From Neckera pumila (taxonomy: Eukaryota; Streptophyta; Bryopsida; Hypnales; Neckeraceae): a stretch of DNA of 64,000 nt. The notes beneath the pieces were generated by a model. It did no database searches, was not told the DNA's origin, and saw only the letters and a list, made by a program, of their open reading frames with translations. The translations under genes and the position numbers were made by a program. Location of the stretch: contig OZ018410.1 in the NCBI GenBank assembly GCA_963969595.1, forward strand, positions 32,740,913-32,804,912. Reading direction: 5' to 3'. Below, in pieces: positions 11,767 through 23,726 of this stretch (position 1 is its first letter; the number at the start of each line of letters is the position of its first letter).

Positions 11767-13934
11767 ACTTCATACTGTATTAGCTTGCGCTTTCCAATTG
11801 GATGTCCATCCATACCTACGGCTGGAATAAAAGTAACTTAAGAAGGATTCTTCCAGAAGAAATGAAGAGGAAGGATCGTGGTCGAAGATCGTGACACCGA
11901 TAATGACATGAAGAAAACCTCACACTCCCATGTGTAGCATCGAGCTCGCAATGGACTACTTGGGTTCAAATTAATTTCAACTGGGTTTGTCAATCCCTAC
12001 ACTGTAACCTTAGATTCGTGAAGCTGAATGCCGACGACCAAAAGGGTGGGAGGCGATATGCTACATCTTGCACATCTGAGTTCTGGTTGACTAAATGACA
12101 TTGCATCTCGCTACAATCAATGAAATTCTGCTACGTTGCTGGCCATCGTCTCCTTCTAGACCACTGCCTAGCAGTAAGAGCCTGTCTTGCTGGCTCTAAA
12201 CCTCAGCTTACCATGACAACGTCGTCATCAGCATGACCCACCCATGAAAGGGAGGGTGTCATTCCCTTGAATCCTAAAACCCTAAAACCCTTGAATTTGT
12301 TGATTCCGCATTTTCAACGAAGAATACAAATGACGCACCAAACATTTCAAAACTCAAAAAATACTCTCATCTCTCTCCATTTTCGAAACTATGTCGATGT
12401 GGTTGTGACTTACCTGCAAAACGGGGCACCCATAAATCCTTGCCTAAAACGTGTACACCTCATCAACATGAGCCTGGAGTTGATTTTTATAAATTTGAAA
12501 ATTCATAGATTATTCATTTGTTGTCCCAAAATACATGCCGAATCAAAATCTTCTTGGAATTGATTACAAGATCCTACAAAAATTGTGATAGTTTAAAGTT
12601 CATTTGACCTTGGAACAACACAGGGGTGCCTTTGGAAATCATGCATTGTGTAACCGTGAGAGTCATTGGAATAAAAAAAATCCAAAAGTACTCATTGGAA
12701 GTCAAGCTACTGAAGATGCTTTCAACTTTCCACAAGGAATTCCAAGGATGAATAGTTGTAGTTCTATCCTACACTGGAGATTCCTTGTCATTCATCGAAC
12801 ACTTATTGTATGCGGCGTCCTTCCTAGGTTAAGAGCTTTTAGAAGTATTTATTTTATTCTAATGTCAGCAATACGAGTGACCTATAATATTATTTGAGAT
12901 TGTTTTTTTATAGAAGTTGAAATTACATAAATTTTTGGTGAAAGAGTGAAGAAAATTCATATCAAATACAAAATACTATCAAATTTATTGAAATTTTATT
13001 AGAGAAATACATAATAGTGAAGGTGATCATATCATAGAGCTTATCATGTTTCCATTTTATTCTATTTATAGAATCTTTAAATATTATATTTATATATCTA
13101 AATTTAATAATTTAGTATGATTTTCTATTTTAGGAATTTTTGAAAGAAATTCTATGGCCCAAAGTGAGTAAGCTAAATTTCATTTAGCTTGAGCTCTAAT
13201 TCATAACAAATCAATTTAACATCTAAATGTATAGCCTATGTTTAAATATATATTGAATAAATATAGTCTACAATTAAAGTTTTGAGCTACAATAATGAAG
13301 TCGATTAGTAACCACAATATAAAATTTACCATCTTTTAAAATCGATAAAATCGATATAAAAAACGATTACAATAAGGCCTTGGTGTTATGGCTAAGATGC
13401 ACTTTACGTTGGATTTAGATTTGTCAAATGATTCCTTTGAACTATTTGGGAGATATACTTTCAAAATATTCACAACAAATTCAAGCTTTTTGAAAAAATA
13501 TATCTCCAATTCTTATTATCTTTCTTTTATTTATTTCAATTTTCCAACATGTGAAAAACAAATGAAAAAATTTGACCATTCCACAAGCTCATATACACTG
13601 ATTTATTCTACTTGTCTTTTTGACACTAATTTACTAAAGTCAAAGTGTTATAATTAGTGCTAGATGAAATATTACTATAATATACCAATTTCTACAAAAA
13701 CAAGCAAGGAATCCCATTAACCCTAAAATCCAAATAAGTATGTGATACTTTTGTGTGTTTCTTTTTATGGATGAATTATTCCTAACAATGAAGTTGTAAG
13801 AGACCAAATTTCCATTGGTGATGAGGTTCCAACATGCCATACATTTGGTTTTCATTTGCCTACCAAACTTTTGAAATTTCAAATCATTGAGCACCATTGC
13901 TATATCCCCCCCCTATTCCTAAACACCAATGCAA
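11767..13934. other. Intergenic DNA upstream of the membrane-protein gene
   Basis: The first few hundred bases probably hold the promoter and 5' UTR of the minus-strand gene at 10642-11766, but no TATA box was fixed. Beyond 12,200 the sequence turns AT-rich. Plus-strand frames at 12267-12563, 12604-12897 and 13388-13657 have no recognisable domain; 12604-12897 overlaps a transposon relic. No other gene seen. Confidence 0.4.
12630..12835 (+). mobile_element. Degenerate copy of short TTAA-type element (family B)
   Basis: The block AAAATCCAAAAGTACTCATT, then AAGTCAA, CACAAGGAATTCCAAGGATG and TGTCATTCAT appears in the same order as in the element at 16007-16217 and, inverted, at 52484-52653. The right end reads GGCGTCCTTCCTAGGTTAA, a decayed version of the GGGTTAA terminus; the left terminus is no longer clear. 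Confidence 0.55.
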
Positions 13935-14549
13935 AAATATAGCATTTTGATGACTTCATTATGGTATTGAGGATGATTGCAAATTACAATGTTGGAAACT
14001 ATTTCATTGAGGTCTTTATGACCTTTCAACACAAGAAGCTGCAACACATACAGATCACAAAATATGCTATTGTAGAATATTTTAGAGAGTTGTTGCTCCT
14101 TCCTCTAGATTTCAAACTTCTCACAAAAAAGGATACAGAGTATTTTGAGTTTTAGACCAACTAACAAAATGAAGGTCATCTACTCTACTTTCTATTCTAA
14201 TTTGAACTTTGGAAACACTCCTAAACTTGAAATTCTTAATTGCAATTTGAACTTCGGATGTATTTCTGATGTCTATTAAATTCTATTCATAAACTGATGC
14301 AGAATTTTTGTTTCCACTATGATGTTCTTCACTATAGTGTACACATGTGGTGAAGTTTTCAGATTTTTTGAAATAATTTCCTTTTGATATGATTTTCCTT
14401 CACTTTTTCTTCAAAAATCCTCACAAAATTAAACTTTTCACAATAAAAAATCTAAATTTTTTTGTGATGTACAAAAAAGACGTATGACTTCATCTATGAA
14501 AAATAAAACTAAGAAAATTATTCACACTCTAGTTGCTAAATGGGAGCAT
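13935..14549 (+). repeat. Dispersed repeat, inverted relative to the copy at 37.8-39.2 kb
   Basis: Segments such as CTCCTTCCTCTAGATTTCAA, CCAACTAACAAAATGAAGGT and TTTTCCTTCACTTTTTCTTC recur in the same order on the opposite strand of 37,880-39,060. The copy here is not interrupted by the 621-bp element found in the other copy, so it shows the empty site (ACACATGTGGTGAAG). Its right edge abuts the element at 14550. Confidence 0.75.
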
Positions 14550-15727
14550 ATAACCCCTAAAGAACCAACATGCGGTTTTTGGTGACATAGAAATTTTGGG
14601 TAAGTACGTGTGACCAGAGATTTCCATATTTTTGGCCCAAATTTATAACAAAAGGTGGGAATGAGGAATATCTTTTATATGCACTAAATTTCATGACATT
14701 TATAAATGTGAGTCAAAAGTTATGGCTTGATATGTTATTTTTTTTCATAACTCGGTAGTCTGGGCAGACTATATAAATCACTTCTTACAAGAATAAAAAT
14801 TTGAAATTGGTTTTCTAGAGTTATATAAACGCAAAAAGCTTTGAATCATCCGATTTTGATCAGTGAGTCAAAAGTTATGAAGATTTTTAGTTTGCGGTCA
14901 GTTATGGATTCTCTACTCTAAATAAACTTTGAAGTCCTTTATCTTACTCAATTTCCAATATTTTTTGAAAAAATTAAATCGTAGGATGTAGATTAAGGCC
15001 TTATTCGTTATATTTGGACAAATGGTAGTCTCAATTTTATCCTCGAGTCGAAGATAAACAGTCATAACTATTTAATTTTGAGACTATTTGGAAATTTGAG
15101 ACTTTAAAATATTACTAAGTATAAAAACCTTTCATTTCCAAAAGGTTGCAGTCTCAACTTATCCTCGACTCGAGGATAAATCCATACAATTGTTTTAGGG
15201 CAAAAGTCTCAAAATATGTTGATTGTCCAATTATATTGAATAAGGCCATGATTACTTATTACAACATTGCAACCATTGGGATTGGCATTTTTCAATTCCA
15301 TAATTAAATTACTGACAATTTAGTATTTTGAATCATTCTCTACTACTATCTTTTTCCTATATGTTGTACAATTCTAAATGAAATAAAAAATTTCAAGTGT
15401 GTAGCCAACTTCTCTAGGAAAAGAATCCAAAGAAGCACCATCATTTTGGACATTTTTCCATCGAAAAGTGAGCTTGTGAAGTATTGCTGCCCTGTTTTTT
15501 GCAAGGCCGAAAAAATGGTTTCAGTGAATTTGAATGCTTATATCTTGCAATGCACGTGGTGGAAATTTCTGAAATTTTTACCACATGTTCTCAAGTCAGC
15601 ATAATACAAGATCCTAAAATTATATGTGTCAAAAAAAGTTTTCTTTTTTAAAATTGGATACTTGTACTAAAAATGGCATTTTTTTAGCATTTTCGGTGAA
15701 AACATAGTTATGGAACTTTAGGGATAA
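14550..15727 (+). mobile_element. piggyBac-type non-autonomous element, long family A (A1 copy 1)
   Basis: Begins ATAACCCCTAAAGAACC and ends CTTTAGGGATAA. Its interior aligns end to end with the elements at 19426-20340 and 50118-51051, including CTTGTGAAGTRYTGCTGCCC and CAACATTGCAACCATTGGGA. Both flanking tetranucleotides here are ATAA rather than TTAA. It carries a nested 254-bp insertion; without it the length is about 919 bp, matching the family. It has no coding capacity. Confidence 0.85.
14996..15249. mobile_element. 254-bp MITE nested in element 14550-15727
   Basis: Terminal inverted repeats GGCCTTATTCRWTATAWTTGG and GATTA on both sides (14991-14995 and 15250-15254). Homologous positions in 19426-20340 and 50118-51051 are uninterrupted, so the insertion is younger than the host element. 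The interior has two direct copies of a block containing TTATCCTCGASTCGARGATA, itself nearly palindromic. TSD length (5, or TTA) leaves the superfamily open; Harbinger- or hAT-like is possible. Confidence 0.8.
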
Positions 15728-16006
15728 GGTGAAGGAATTTGGCTTGCAACTCCATGGTGTTCGTCCTGGATTTTCAAGGCTATAGATAGAGATAATGAAG
15801 TTTTGTGGTGACCCTAATTTATCTTCCACTCTATTAGGATAAATCGATTTAGACCTTGCATAGGTTAACCCTGTAATAACGCGTCGGCCTAAAAGTGTTT
15901 GACGATTGACTTTCCAAGTCATTGTAGAAATGAATAATGCACCTATTTGCACAAAAATCAAGATAATTTTTTAGTGACTACCTTATAGGTCGCCGTCTTT
16001 ACATAG

Positions 16007-16217
16007 TTACCCCTTGAAGGACGGGCTTGTGACCGTGAAAAAATCCTTTTTGGCATTGTGTAAATGATTGGTTTAAAAAAATCCAAAAGCACTCATTGAA
16101 AGTCAAACTATTATACAAGACCTCTCCTTTTCACACAAATTCTGAGGATGAATAGTTGCACTCATTTTCTTGTCATTCATCAACCAAAAAATGGCCGCGG
16201 CGTTGTTTATGGGTTAA
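16007..16217 (+). mobile_element. Short TTAA-type element, family B copy (211 bp)
   Basis: Left end GTTACCCCTTGAAGGACGGG, right end GCGTTGTTTATGGGTTAA. The interior matches 52484-52653 (inverted) and 12630-12835. The left target tetranucleotide has drifted to GTTA. Non-coding. Confidence 0.75.
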
Positions 16218-16645
16218 TCCTAGTTTTAAAATTCTATAAGTATAAATCAATTTTTATAGAAACTTATGCACGAAAGTCACTAACTACCCCTTTTTGGGCA
16301 CCATGGGCCTAGATTGCACCATTTCAAAACAAATCTCTACTTTTGCCAAATAGTTTTTTTTTTGCTAAAAAAATTTCATTTAAAAATATATATATTAAAA
16401 AAGTAGATGAAGTTACCAAGTTGGGATGGAACGGTGCATGGATATGATAATAATTGGTACAAGTATGTTCTCACTCAGTCATTAAAGAGTGTTGTTATTA
16501 AGGGTCTTAGGAACAAATTTAGACCTACATCTGGACCAGATTCACATTGCAAATATCACCTCTAACACCAAGAGTAAATATACCCTAGTGTTTTGGGGGG
16601 CCCCAAATGGCATGAAATGTAGAAATACAATGCTTCACCACTATT

Positions 16646-17560
16646 TTAACCCCTAAAAGCCCAAAGTTCCCTCGGAGGACACTTGGGATTTTAGGCAGAC
16701 CCGTGTGACCTGAAATTTTGGTTTGTTTTTGGAAACTTTTTTTGAAGATAGGTAATCACATTAGCTTTCTAAATTTTTTTTTTCAATCAGTGCCTAGGAG
16801 CAAAAGTTATGCCACCCGAAGTCAAAAAAACAACTTGCCGGGCAGAAAAAAAACCCGTAAAAAATTATATATATTTTTTTTAAATTCCCTCAAAGACCAT
16901 GTTTTTGTCTATGTTTGGAGCTTTGATTCATTTTATTTGGACTCATAGTGAGAAAGTTATAGACAATCTTGTTTTTTCGGGCAATCTAGCATCTTCTTCA
17001 AAAAACAACTTATAGAATTCATTTTTGAATGCAATTTTCAATTTTTTTCAATTTTTTTTTAAAAAGGTTAAATTTGTTTGCAAGAACAATCCCACCGTTG
17101 TGATTATGATGTTTTATTTCCACCTAAGAGCTATTAACAATTTAGTGTTTCATTCAATTTTGTACCTACTTCTACTTAATAATTTTTTATATGTGAAAAT
17201 CAAGTTTTGATGTTCTGAAATTTTTTTCCCCGACTCTCAACTCAAATGTTCAATGTAAAAAAAATAACCCAAAGGTGTGTAGTGTAAAAGAAAAATCTAC
17301 AAATGGCTGTCAAAGTTATCTGAAATTGCAGGCCACAATTCAAAAAATATATTTTTTTCAACTTCAAATGCTAATATCTTCCAATTCGTACAATGAAACT
17401 TCATGAAATTTTTAGCACATATTCTAAGACAAGTGAAGTATAAGATCCTTTGGTTTGGTTCTTAAAAAAACTTTTTTTTGGTTTCTTGAGTGATTGCAGC
17501 AGAAATGGCAGTTTTCAGTGGTTTTGGAGCCAGAAAATGCCTTGGGCGTTTACGGGTTAA
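16646..17560 (+). mobile_element. piggyBac-type non-autonomous element, family A (A2 copy 1, 915 bp)
   Basis: Starts TTAACCCCTAAAAGCCC and ends CGTTTACGGGTTAA, with TTAA at both edges. The subterminal order (ACTTGGGATTTTAGGCAG, then a GTGCCTAGGAGCAAAAGTTAT block) parallels 25781-26704. The small frames inside are translations of AT-rich DNA. Confidence 0.85.
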
Positions 17561-18157
17561 ATGATTGCAAAGTCCTTTCTTTTCTATTTTTTTAAATGCC
17601 ACTCACTCTCAAGGTAGCCTGTTTTTTGTATTTTGCACTAAATTCCCTAAACTAGTTTTAATTTTAGATTTTTTTTGGGGGGGGGGGTGGACACAAATGT
17701 AACGGATAAACTAGTTTGGGGAGTCCCAGGAGCCTCCACAGCTACAGCTACGACGACTGAGGCGTTTGTGCCAGACTAGTGTGCAGCCAAGTGTCAGTCC
17801 CCTTCAGATATTTCATCGGGCTGGGAATCATTCCCCTGCAGGCAGTTTCCCGAACTGAATGCAGATCAGTCCGGAAGAAGATCGACGGTCCAGGCATGCT
17901 GATCGGGACAGAGAATTGGAAGTTGGACCCGGTCTTTGCGTGCGCAGAACCGACGGACCCTTTGTAGTTTGTACTGTCTCTCCAGGCCTCCACCAAACTG
18001 AATGAGCAAAACGTATCCACAATTCCACATTGATCACCGAATAGAGCCAAAGGCTCATGAATGGAGTGCCTCCAATAGAAAACTACTCGTAGTAGAAAAA
18101 ACAAAAATGGAATGAAAGGTCATGAATGAAACATTCCCTTCAGGAGTTACTATACTA
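17561..18157. other. Intervening DNA, no gene seen
   Basis: Contains a poly-G tract at about 17,676-17,687 and a slightly GC-richer stretch at 17,700-18,120. That stretch carries overlapping open frames on both strands (118 aa minus, 62 aa plus) with no recognisable motif. Probably a fragment of an unidentified repeat. Confidence 0.35.
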
Positions 18158-18429
18158 AGGTAGGTACACCCAAATGCGCCACTGACTTTAAACCGCCATC
18201 TATACTCTCTGTACATCTCCAAAATCAGTTCTGTACCTATGTGGAAGAAACACTTTTAGAATCAAACTTTGTTCCTTAATAACTTTTGCATACAGTATCC
18301 AAATGTTGCGTTCTCTGGTGCGTTGGAACCTCCTTTCACTTGCCAACAAGAAAACATGAAAATCTGATCAGCTTAATAATAGTAACTAGGCATGGCACCA
18401 ATTTGTGACGGTTTTGGGTATACCCACCT
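18158..18429. mobile_element. TA-flanked MITE with AGGTAG termini (copy 1, 272 bp)
   Basis: Inverted termini AGGTAGGTACACCCAAATGC and, from the other end, AGGTGGGTATACCCAAAAC, with TA immediately outside on both sides (18156-18157, 18430-18431). Shares terminal bases with the elements at 21658, 25479, 28218 and 30493. TA duplication suggests Tc1/mariner mobilisation. Confidence 0.8.
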
Positions 18430-18513
18430 TACTCCGTATAATGTTTTGGTTGTTGCAAGACTCGCTTTTGAGTGAGTATCTCAGTCCTACAGAAGGAACT
18501 GAGAGAGAGATCT

Positions 18514-19088
18514 AAGAGCATCTCCTGTAGCCCTCCAAAAGTCCCCTCCCCTCTAATTTTTGGATGATAAGCAATCAATTCTAGGGGAGACAACCCATTC
18601 CCAATTGACGACCCATTTCCGATCACTTCAAGAATTACAGGCATGTAAGAGGACGATTCTTTGGTGGAATTTTTTTTTCATGTGCAGCACTACTGTTTGG
18701 ATCCTTCCTAGAGTTTTCAGATGTTTTGGTATCAAAACAAAGCTTTTATGAATTAATGAGTTTCAAATTATGTAATTCCTTAAGTGATCGAGAATGGGTT
18801 GCCTCACCTAGTGTATTTCGGCTTCTATCTTCACTTTCTCCTTCAAATAAGGCCAAATTTGAAGGGGTCACTAACCCCTCTATGCGCTATATACTCTTTT
18901 GGAATTAGCAAGTTTGTCATAATAACTGATAGCTTACTTATTGCTTTTGCAAGTTCTATGACTTGTAATTGGCTGGAAATATATTTTAGGGAGTTGCATT
19001 GTTTGGGATACAAGTGGCCATCCCTCCACATTGGATGGATCTCGATTGAAGGAGCCTGGCTATTTAGAGGTCTGCAGGAGATGCTTTA
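18514..19088. mobile_element. TIR element with GAGCATCTCC termini (about 575 bp)
   Basis: Left end TAAGAGCATCTCCTGTAGCC and right end GGTCTGCAGGAGATGCTTTA are imperfect inverted repeats over about 30 bases. GAGCATCTCC termini recur on many plant non-autonomous elements. Internal frames show no domain. The element at 29049 has the same terminal motif but a different interior. Confidence 0.7.
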
Positions 19089-19425
19089 AGGGAAGCAACC
19101 AATTTTTGATCACCACCCATCTGGAAATGGAGGCTACTCTCTTTCCGTGTAGGAAGAGATGAATAGTGATCAATTATGGCATAATATCTGATGCAGTTGT
19201 GGCACATTATAATTGGCTACAAGACTCTCAATATTGCAACAAGACCTTGGTCGGAAATAGGAAGGTCTATATGACTAGTAAAGTTCAAATATAATCTTCA
19301 GTTAAAAAATGCATAGTAATCATGTTTTGAGAAATAAAAAACTATAAATATTATGGAAACCTGTCAAACTCTATTTCTGCATACGGAATTTTTTTTCACT
19401 GAAGAAATCCACCTTGCAGATACAT

Positions 19426-20340
19426 GTAACCCCTAAAGGACCGGCATGCATTTTTTGGTTGTATAGAAATTTTTGGCAGATACATGTAACTAGAGATTTC
19501 TATATTTTAGGCTGAAATTTTAATCCAAGGTGGGCACAAGGAATATCTTTCATATGCACTATATTTCATGACATTTGGAAATGTGAGGCAAACGTTATGG
19601 CCTAATATGTTACTTTTTTTGTAACTAGGCAGTCCGGGCAGATCAAAAAAAGAAACTTCTTTCAAAAATAAAAATTTGAAATTGGTTTTCTAGAGTTATA
19701 TATACGTAAAAAGCTTTGAATCATCCCAATTTGATCAATGAGTCAAAAGTTATGAAGATTTTTTAGTTTGCGGGCAGTTTTGGATTCTCTACTCTAAAAT
19801 AAACTTTGAAGTCCTTTATCTTCTCCGTTCTAAATATTTTTTGAAATAAATAAAATCATAGGATGTAGATTATTCATTACAACATTGCAACCATTGGGAT
19901 TAGCATTTTTCAATTCCATTATTAAATTCTTGACAATTTAGTATTTTGAATCATTCTTTACTACTATCTATTTACTATTTTTTTCCAATATGTTGTACTA
20001 TTCCAAATGAAGTGAAAATTTTTAGGCACATAGCCAATTTATCTAGGAAAAAGAACCCAAAGAAGTACCATCATTTTGGACATTTTTTCATCAAAAAGTG
20101 AGTTTGTGAAGTGCTGCTGCCCTGTTTTTCGTAGGGACAAAAAAATGGTTTTAGTGAATTTGAATGCTTATATCTTGCAATCCACGCGGTGGAAATTTTT
20201 GAAATTTTTACCATATATTCTCAAGTTAGCATACTACAAGATCTTACGGCTACATGTTTCAAAAATTGAAAACTTGTAGTGAAAATGACAATTTTTGAGC
20301 ATTTTCGGTGAAAACATAGTCATGGAACTTCAGGGGTTAG
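19426..20340 (+). mobile_element. piggyBac-type non-autonomous element, family A (A1 copy 2, 915 bp)
   Basis: Left end GTAACCCCTAAAGGACCGGC, right end CTTCAGGGGTTAG. The flanking tetranucleotides have drifted by one base each from TTAA. Full-length alignment with 14550-15727 and 50118-51051. The plus frame 20076-20279 is an artefact, also seen at 50770-51009 in the homologous position. Confidence 0.85.
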
Positions 20341-20350
20341 GTGGTCAGAA

Positions 20351-20668
20351 ACATTAGGGAAAATTTCAGCCCTCAAAGGGCCGTCAGAATCTGTCTTTCG
20401 GCCCCCCCCCCCCCCCCCCGGGGTGCAATTACGGAAACCTAAGAGAATAAATTAAATTAAAAAAATAATTTAGGGTTTTTTTTGAAAAAAATATTTAAAA
20501 TTTTTTCAAGTGACAAGGCGCTGACATGGGTCCCATAGTGCTGATGTGGCACCCCTCGTGCCACGTCAAATTTCAATTTCTCAAAAAAAATTATTATTAT
20601 TATTTTATTTTTTTCTCTTATTGCACCATCTCTCGCGGTCCCATTGAGGGCTGAAATTTTTTCTAGTG
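20351..20668. mobile_element. CACTA-like MITE with inverted AAAATTTCAGCCCTC ends
   Basis: Left end CATTAGGGAAAATTTCAGCC, right end (inverted) CACTAGAAAAAATTTCAGCC. The interior contains GATGTGGCACCCCTCGTGCC and an 18-base C run at 20402-20419. The same architecture, including the GATGTGGCAC...GTGCCACGTCA core, recurs at 41205-41550. CACTA-like is inferred from the terminal bases; no 3-bp duplication is evident. Confidence 0.65.
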
Positions 20669-21657
20669 TGGGTTGCCTCCCTTAGTTGTCACCTGGAGAG
20701 GACATTGATGTTTGGAAAGAATTGGTGGGTAGTTCAAAGTTAGCCGATGGAATCGGGAAAAAATTGGTTATAATTTGAAAACATCGGCAAAAAGAAGGTG
20801 AAAAAACATATAAAAATTCTATTTAGAGTGTAAAATAGAGAAAAATAATTGGATTCTATACCTGAAAAAATGGTTTGAATATGGAGATTGGAGGAAAATA
20901 GCTAGTAAAACTCAAAAAATATCCCAAACATTGGCTCCAAGGCAAAGTCCACCAAATAGCATTTGCAATGTGAATGATTATCCAAAACCAGATCCATCTA
21001 GGAACACTTACACAACAATAATGTACGTGAGGGGCTAAATTGGCAAAGATGTGTCGAATTCAATTTTCCAATTGAAGTTTAAAGAATGTACATCACCTCA
21101 TACCTATCACAAGATGACACATGGCATTTTAAAATTACAAAAATGGCTTAATTAATACTAAAAGTGACTTTCACGTAGGATATCTATCAAAAATTCCATT
21201 TTTAAAGTCATCATCATGAATGGAGATATTGCTAAGGAAGTTTGACTATCCATGTTTGAGGGACTCAGGGTTATCAAATGTACATCGATAAGGCGTAATA
21301 TGGTTTTGGGGTGCTCTGTTAGTTTTGGGTGCACACTATTTTAAGTTAATCAACAATGCTCTTGAAATACTTTTCAATTAGCTTTCCTTGAATTTCGATT
21401 GGAATTGGCATCTAATTCCAAGACATTTCATATTTTTCAAAGCTCCGTGGAATTAGTTATGAATTTTTGAAGTTTAAACACCATGGTCACCAAAAGCGTT
21501 CACCTCTTGAAATGTAATATACACTCTTTGTATATTGATGGTGCAACGAGAAAGAAAACTATACAAATAGTATACAAGGTACATTTCAAGACGTGGACGT
21601 TTTTAGAACCCAAGCTCTTTATGGACCTCCATCCTACCTTGGTGAGAAGGTGAGGTA
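20669..21657. other. Intervening DNA with a decayed relative of the 25479/30493 elements
   Basis: No gene. From about 21,290 to 21,645 the sequence carries blocks (GGAATTGGCATCTAATTCCA, GAATTAGTTATGAATTTTTG, a GTTCACCTCTTGAAAT-type block) shared with 25479-25775 and 30493-30767. It is a degenerate copy of that family without clean termini. Confidence 0.45.
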
Positions 21658-22054
21658 AGGTAGAGGCCCCCATTGTTGACCTAGACCCATTTCCAATCTA
21701 TAAGGAGTACTATTTCCGATCTTAGCTAGAACAAACCTAAACAAATCCAATCTAAATTTGGAATGTGTTTTTTCAAGGTAGGGACTAATAAGGTTATGAC
21801 ACATGTCCCAAAGTAGTGAACTAAAAAGCACTTCTTGATGGATTGGAATTGGAAGAGTCTAGAGATTAGCAATTGGTCATGAGTACTTTTTGGCTCCTAA
21901 AATTCACAGTAATTTCAACTTTGGGAATAAAATTATGAAAAAATTTCCATCCCCATATTTCCTATCTTTCTACATGCAAAATTTTCCTTCCTCATAAACT
22001 CTTCATGATCTGTTGGAAAATCACTTAAAAGACCGACAATGGGTGCCTCTACCT
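21658..22054. mobile_element. TA-flanked MITE with AGGTAG termini (copy 2, 397 bp)
   Basis: Left AGGTAGAGGCCCCCATTGTT and, inverted from the right, AGGTAGAGGCACCCATTGTC, with TA outside both ends (21656-21657, 22055-22056). Most of the interior is repeated directly at 22337-22690. Confidence 0.8.
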
Positions 22055-22336
22055 TAGTAGAGAAGGTGATATGATATGAGAGGTTAGAAGTGGTGATATT
22101 AAAGAGGTTTCGGTGTACTGCAGTGATAAATGGACCAAATCATGGCAGTCTCCAACAAGATACCTGGCACGTGAGGATTTCGAAGAGCAGCCTTGGGAAA
22201 TCATCCAAGATCTGTGTCTGGGAAGGTAATGCATTGATGGACTCATCATGGAGTCTCAATTGATCGAGTGCGGTGACATTTCTCAAATAAGGTCGGACCA
22301 GTGGACCACCCATTTCCAACCAGGGATCAATGCCCA

Positions 22337-22690
22337 ATCAGTACAGTAGTGCACCTATTTCCAATCAAGGCTTGTAATGTGTTTTTTACTCTCTTTTAAG
22401 GTTGGAACTAATAAGATCATGACACATGTCCTAAAGTATGCAGAAAATACCAAGAAGTAGGTAGTAGGAAGCTAGTTCTTGAGTGATTGGAATTGGAAGA
22501 CTCTAGAGATTGGGAATTGGTTCGGAACACTTTTTGGCTCCCAAAATTCACAGAAATTTCAATTCAACAAAAAAATTCTGAAAATTTTGCAACCTCAACA
22601 TTTTCTATCTCCCTACGCAAGAAAAATCTCCATTACAATCAACTGCTCACCATTTGTGGCTTAAGTGATTAGGTATAGGTAGTCCGACCT
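22337..22690 (+). repeat. Second, decayed copy of the 21658-22054 element
   Basis: Shares in order a TGACACATGTC-YAAAGTA block, GATTGGAATTGGAAGA, ACTTTTTGGCTCC and AAAATTCACAG with 21,697-22,054. It ends near GGTAGTCCGACCTTA, a degraded terminus. Non-coding; frames at 22479-22672 are artefacts. Confidence 0.65.
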
Positions 22691-23512
22691 TACACCCATA
22701 GTCCCATCGCCAATTCGCCACCTATTCATTGCCAAGCTCCCGGCCCGGGGTTTGGGCGGGGCCGGAAAGTAAAAAAGAGCCATCCATTTACAGAAAAGGG
22801 ACAAAAGAAGGCCGGTCATTCCAAAATGAGCTCTCCAAACACTAGCTCCCCATCCCTGTCACGCTTTGATCCGGGCTTCATCTTGTTAGCTTTGTTGGTT
22901 CGTGGGCCATTCCTTAACTTTTTTTAATCACTTAGCATTTTGGTTGGCTATTGGTTATGACATGTTATTAATGCATGAGTTTGTCTTGTTTTGGCGTGTG
23001 TGCTTCCTCATGAATGGGTGGGAGACGGAAGCAATCCGGAGCTATCGGGCATTGGCCAACCCATTTTCCCAGCCTTGTTTCCGGGGAATGAATGGCGATG
23101 CTCTAAGAGCATTGCCACCGTTTTGCAGGAAATGCAACTCAGCAAAGGAGTTGTGCTGTGTTGACTTCATTGATGTAGAACCGGTGCTATTTTGCTCCCC
23201 CACTCTTCCACACCATGGAACCACAGTATATTCCATTCGTGTTGGCGGGCCATGTTGACAAAAAGCTTACAATTGATCCTCAAAGAAACCCTAGAATAGT
23301 AGCTCAGTATAACAAGTGATGGCACGGGAAGATGCCGTGCCAAACTATTTTTTGGGGAGGCTCAGTAACCACCGTCCATGAGTCCGCGGTAGGGGGCAAC
23401 ACTTCTTCCATGCTAAGTAAGCACCGTGTTGGGCCTCCGTTTTGTGAAATAGTAGCAATGTTCTCATTTTAGAAAAGTATGACCACTATTACTCACCAGA
23501 CTTGGCACGTTC
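22691..23512. other. Intervening DNA, no gene supported
   Basis: Higher GC than neighbours. A 118-codon plus frame (22902-23258) has Cys and aromatic residues but no recognisable motif or codon bias, and an opposite-strand frame covers part of it. Likely part of a degraded repeat. Confidence 0.3.
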
Positions 23513-23726
23513 AAATTTTCTGCTGCCCCCTATCCCCTGTTTTGAGCTTTATTGGTCATAACTTTTGTTCCTGGTCACCGATTGTGAAAAAAATTATATT
23601 CCCACAAAGCTAATTAGCTTTTCTACCTCCAAAAGAAGTTTAAAAAAATCAAGAGAAAATTTCAGCCCGTAGGTACCTGCCCAAAAATGCATTTGTCCAA
23701 AGGGACAATGGGCTTTTAGGGGTTAA
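23513..23726 (-). mobile_element. Truncated family A element (A2, inverted)
   Basis: Read on the minus strand it begins TTAACCCCTAAAAGCCC and continues with the same blocks as 25781-26704: TTTTTGGGCAGGTACCTACG, ACAAAAGTTATGACCAATAA-like. It breaks off after about 210 bases near 23,513, so it has lost the other terminus. Confidence 0.7.

Noticed and set aside
20076..20279. 67-codon frame that recurs at 50770-51009
   Set aside because: Both lie at the same position in non-autonomous family A elements and differ by frame damage in the third copy; a translation of conserved non-coding element DNA.
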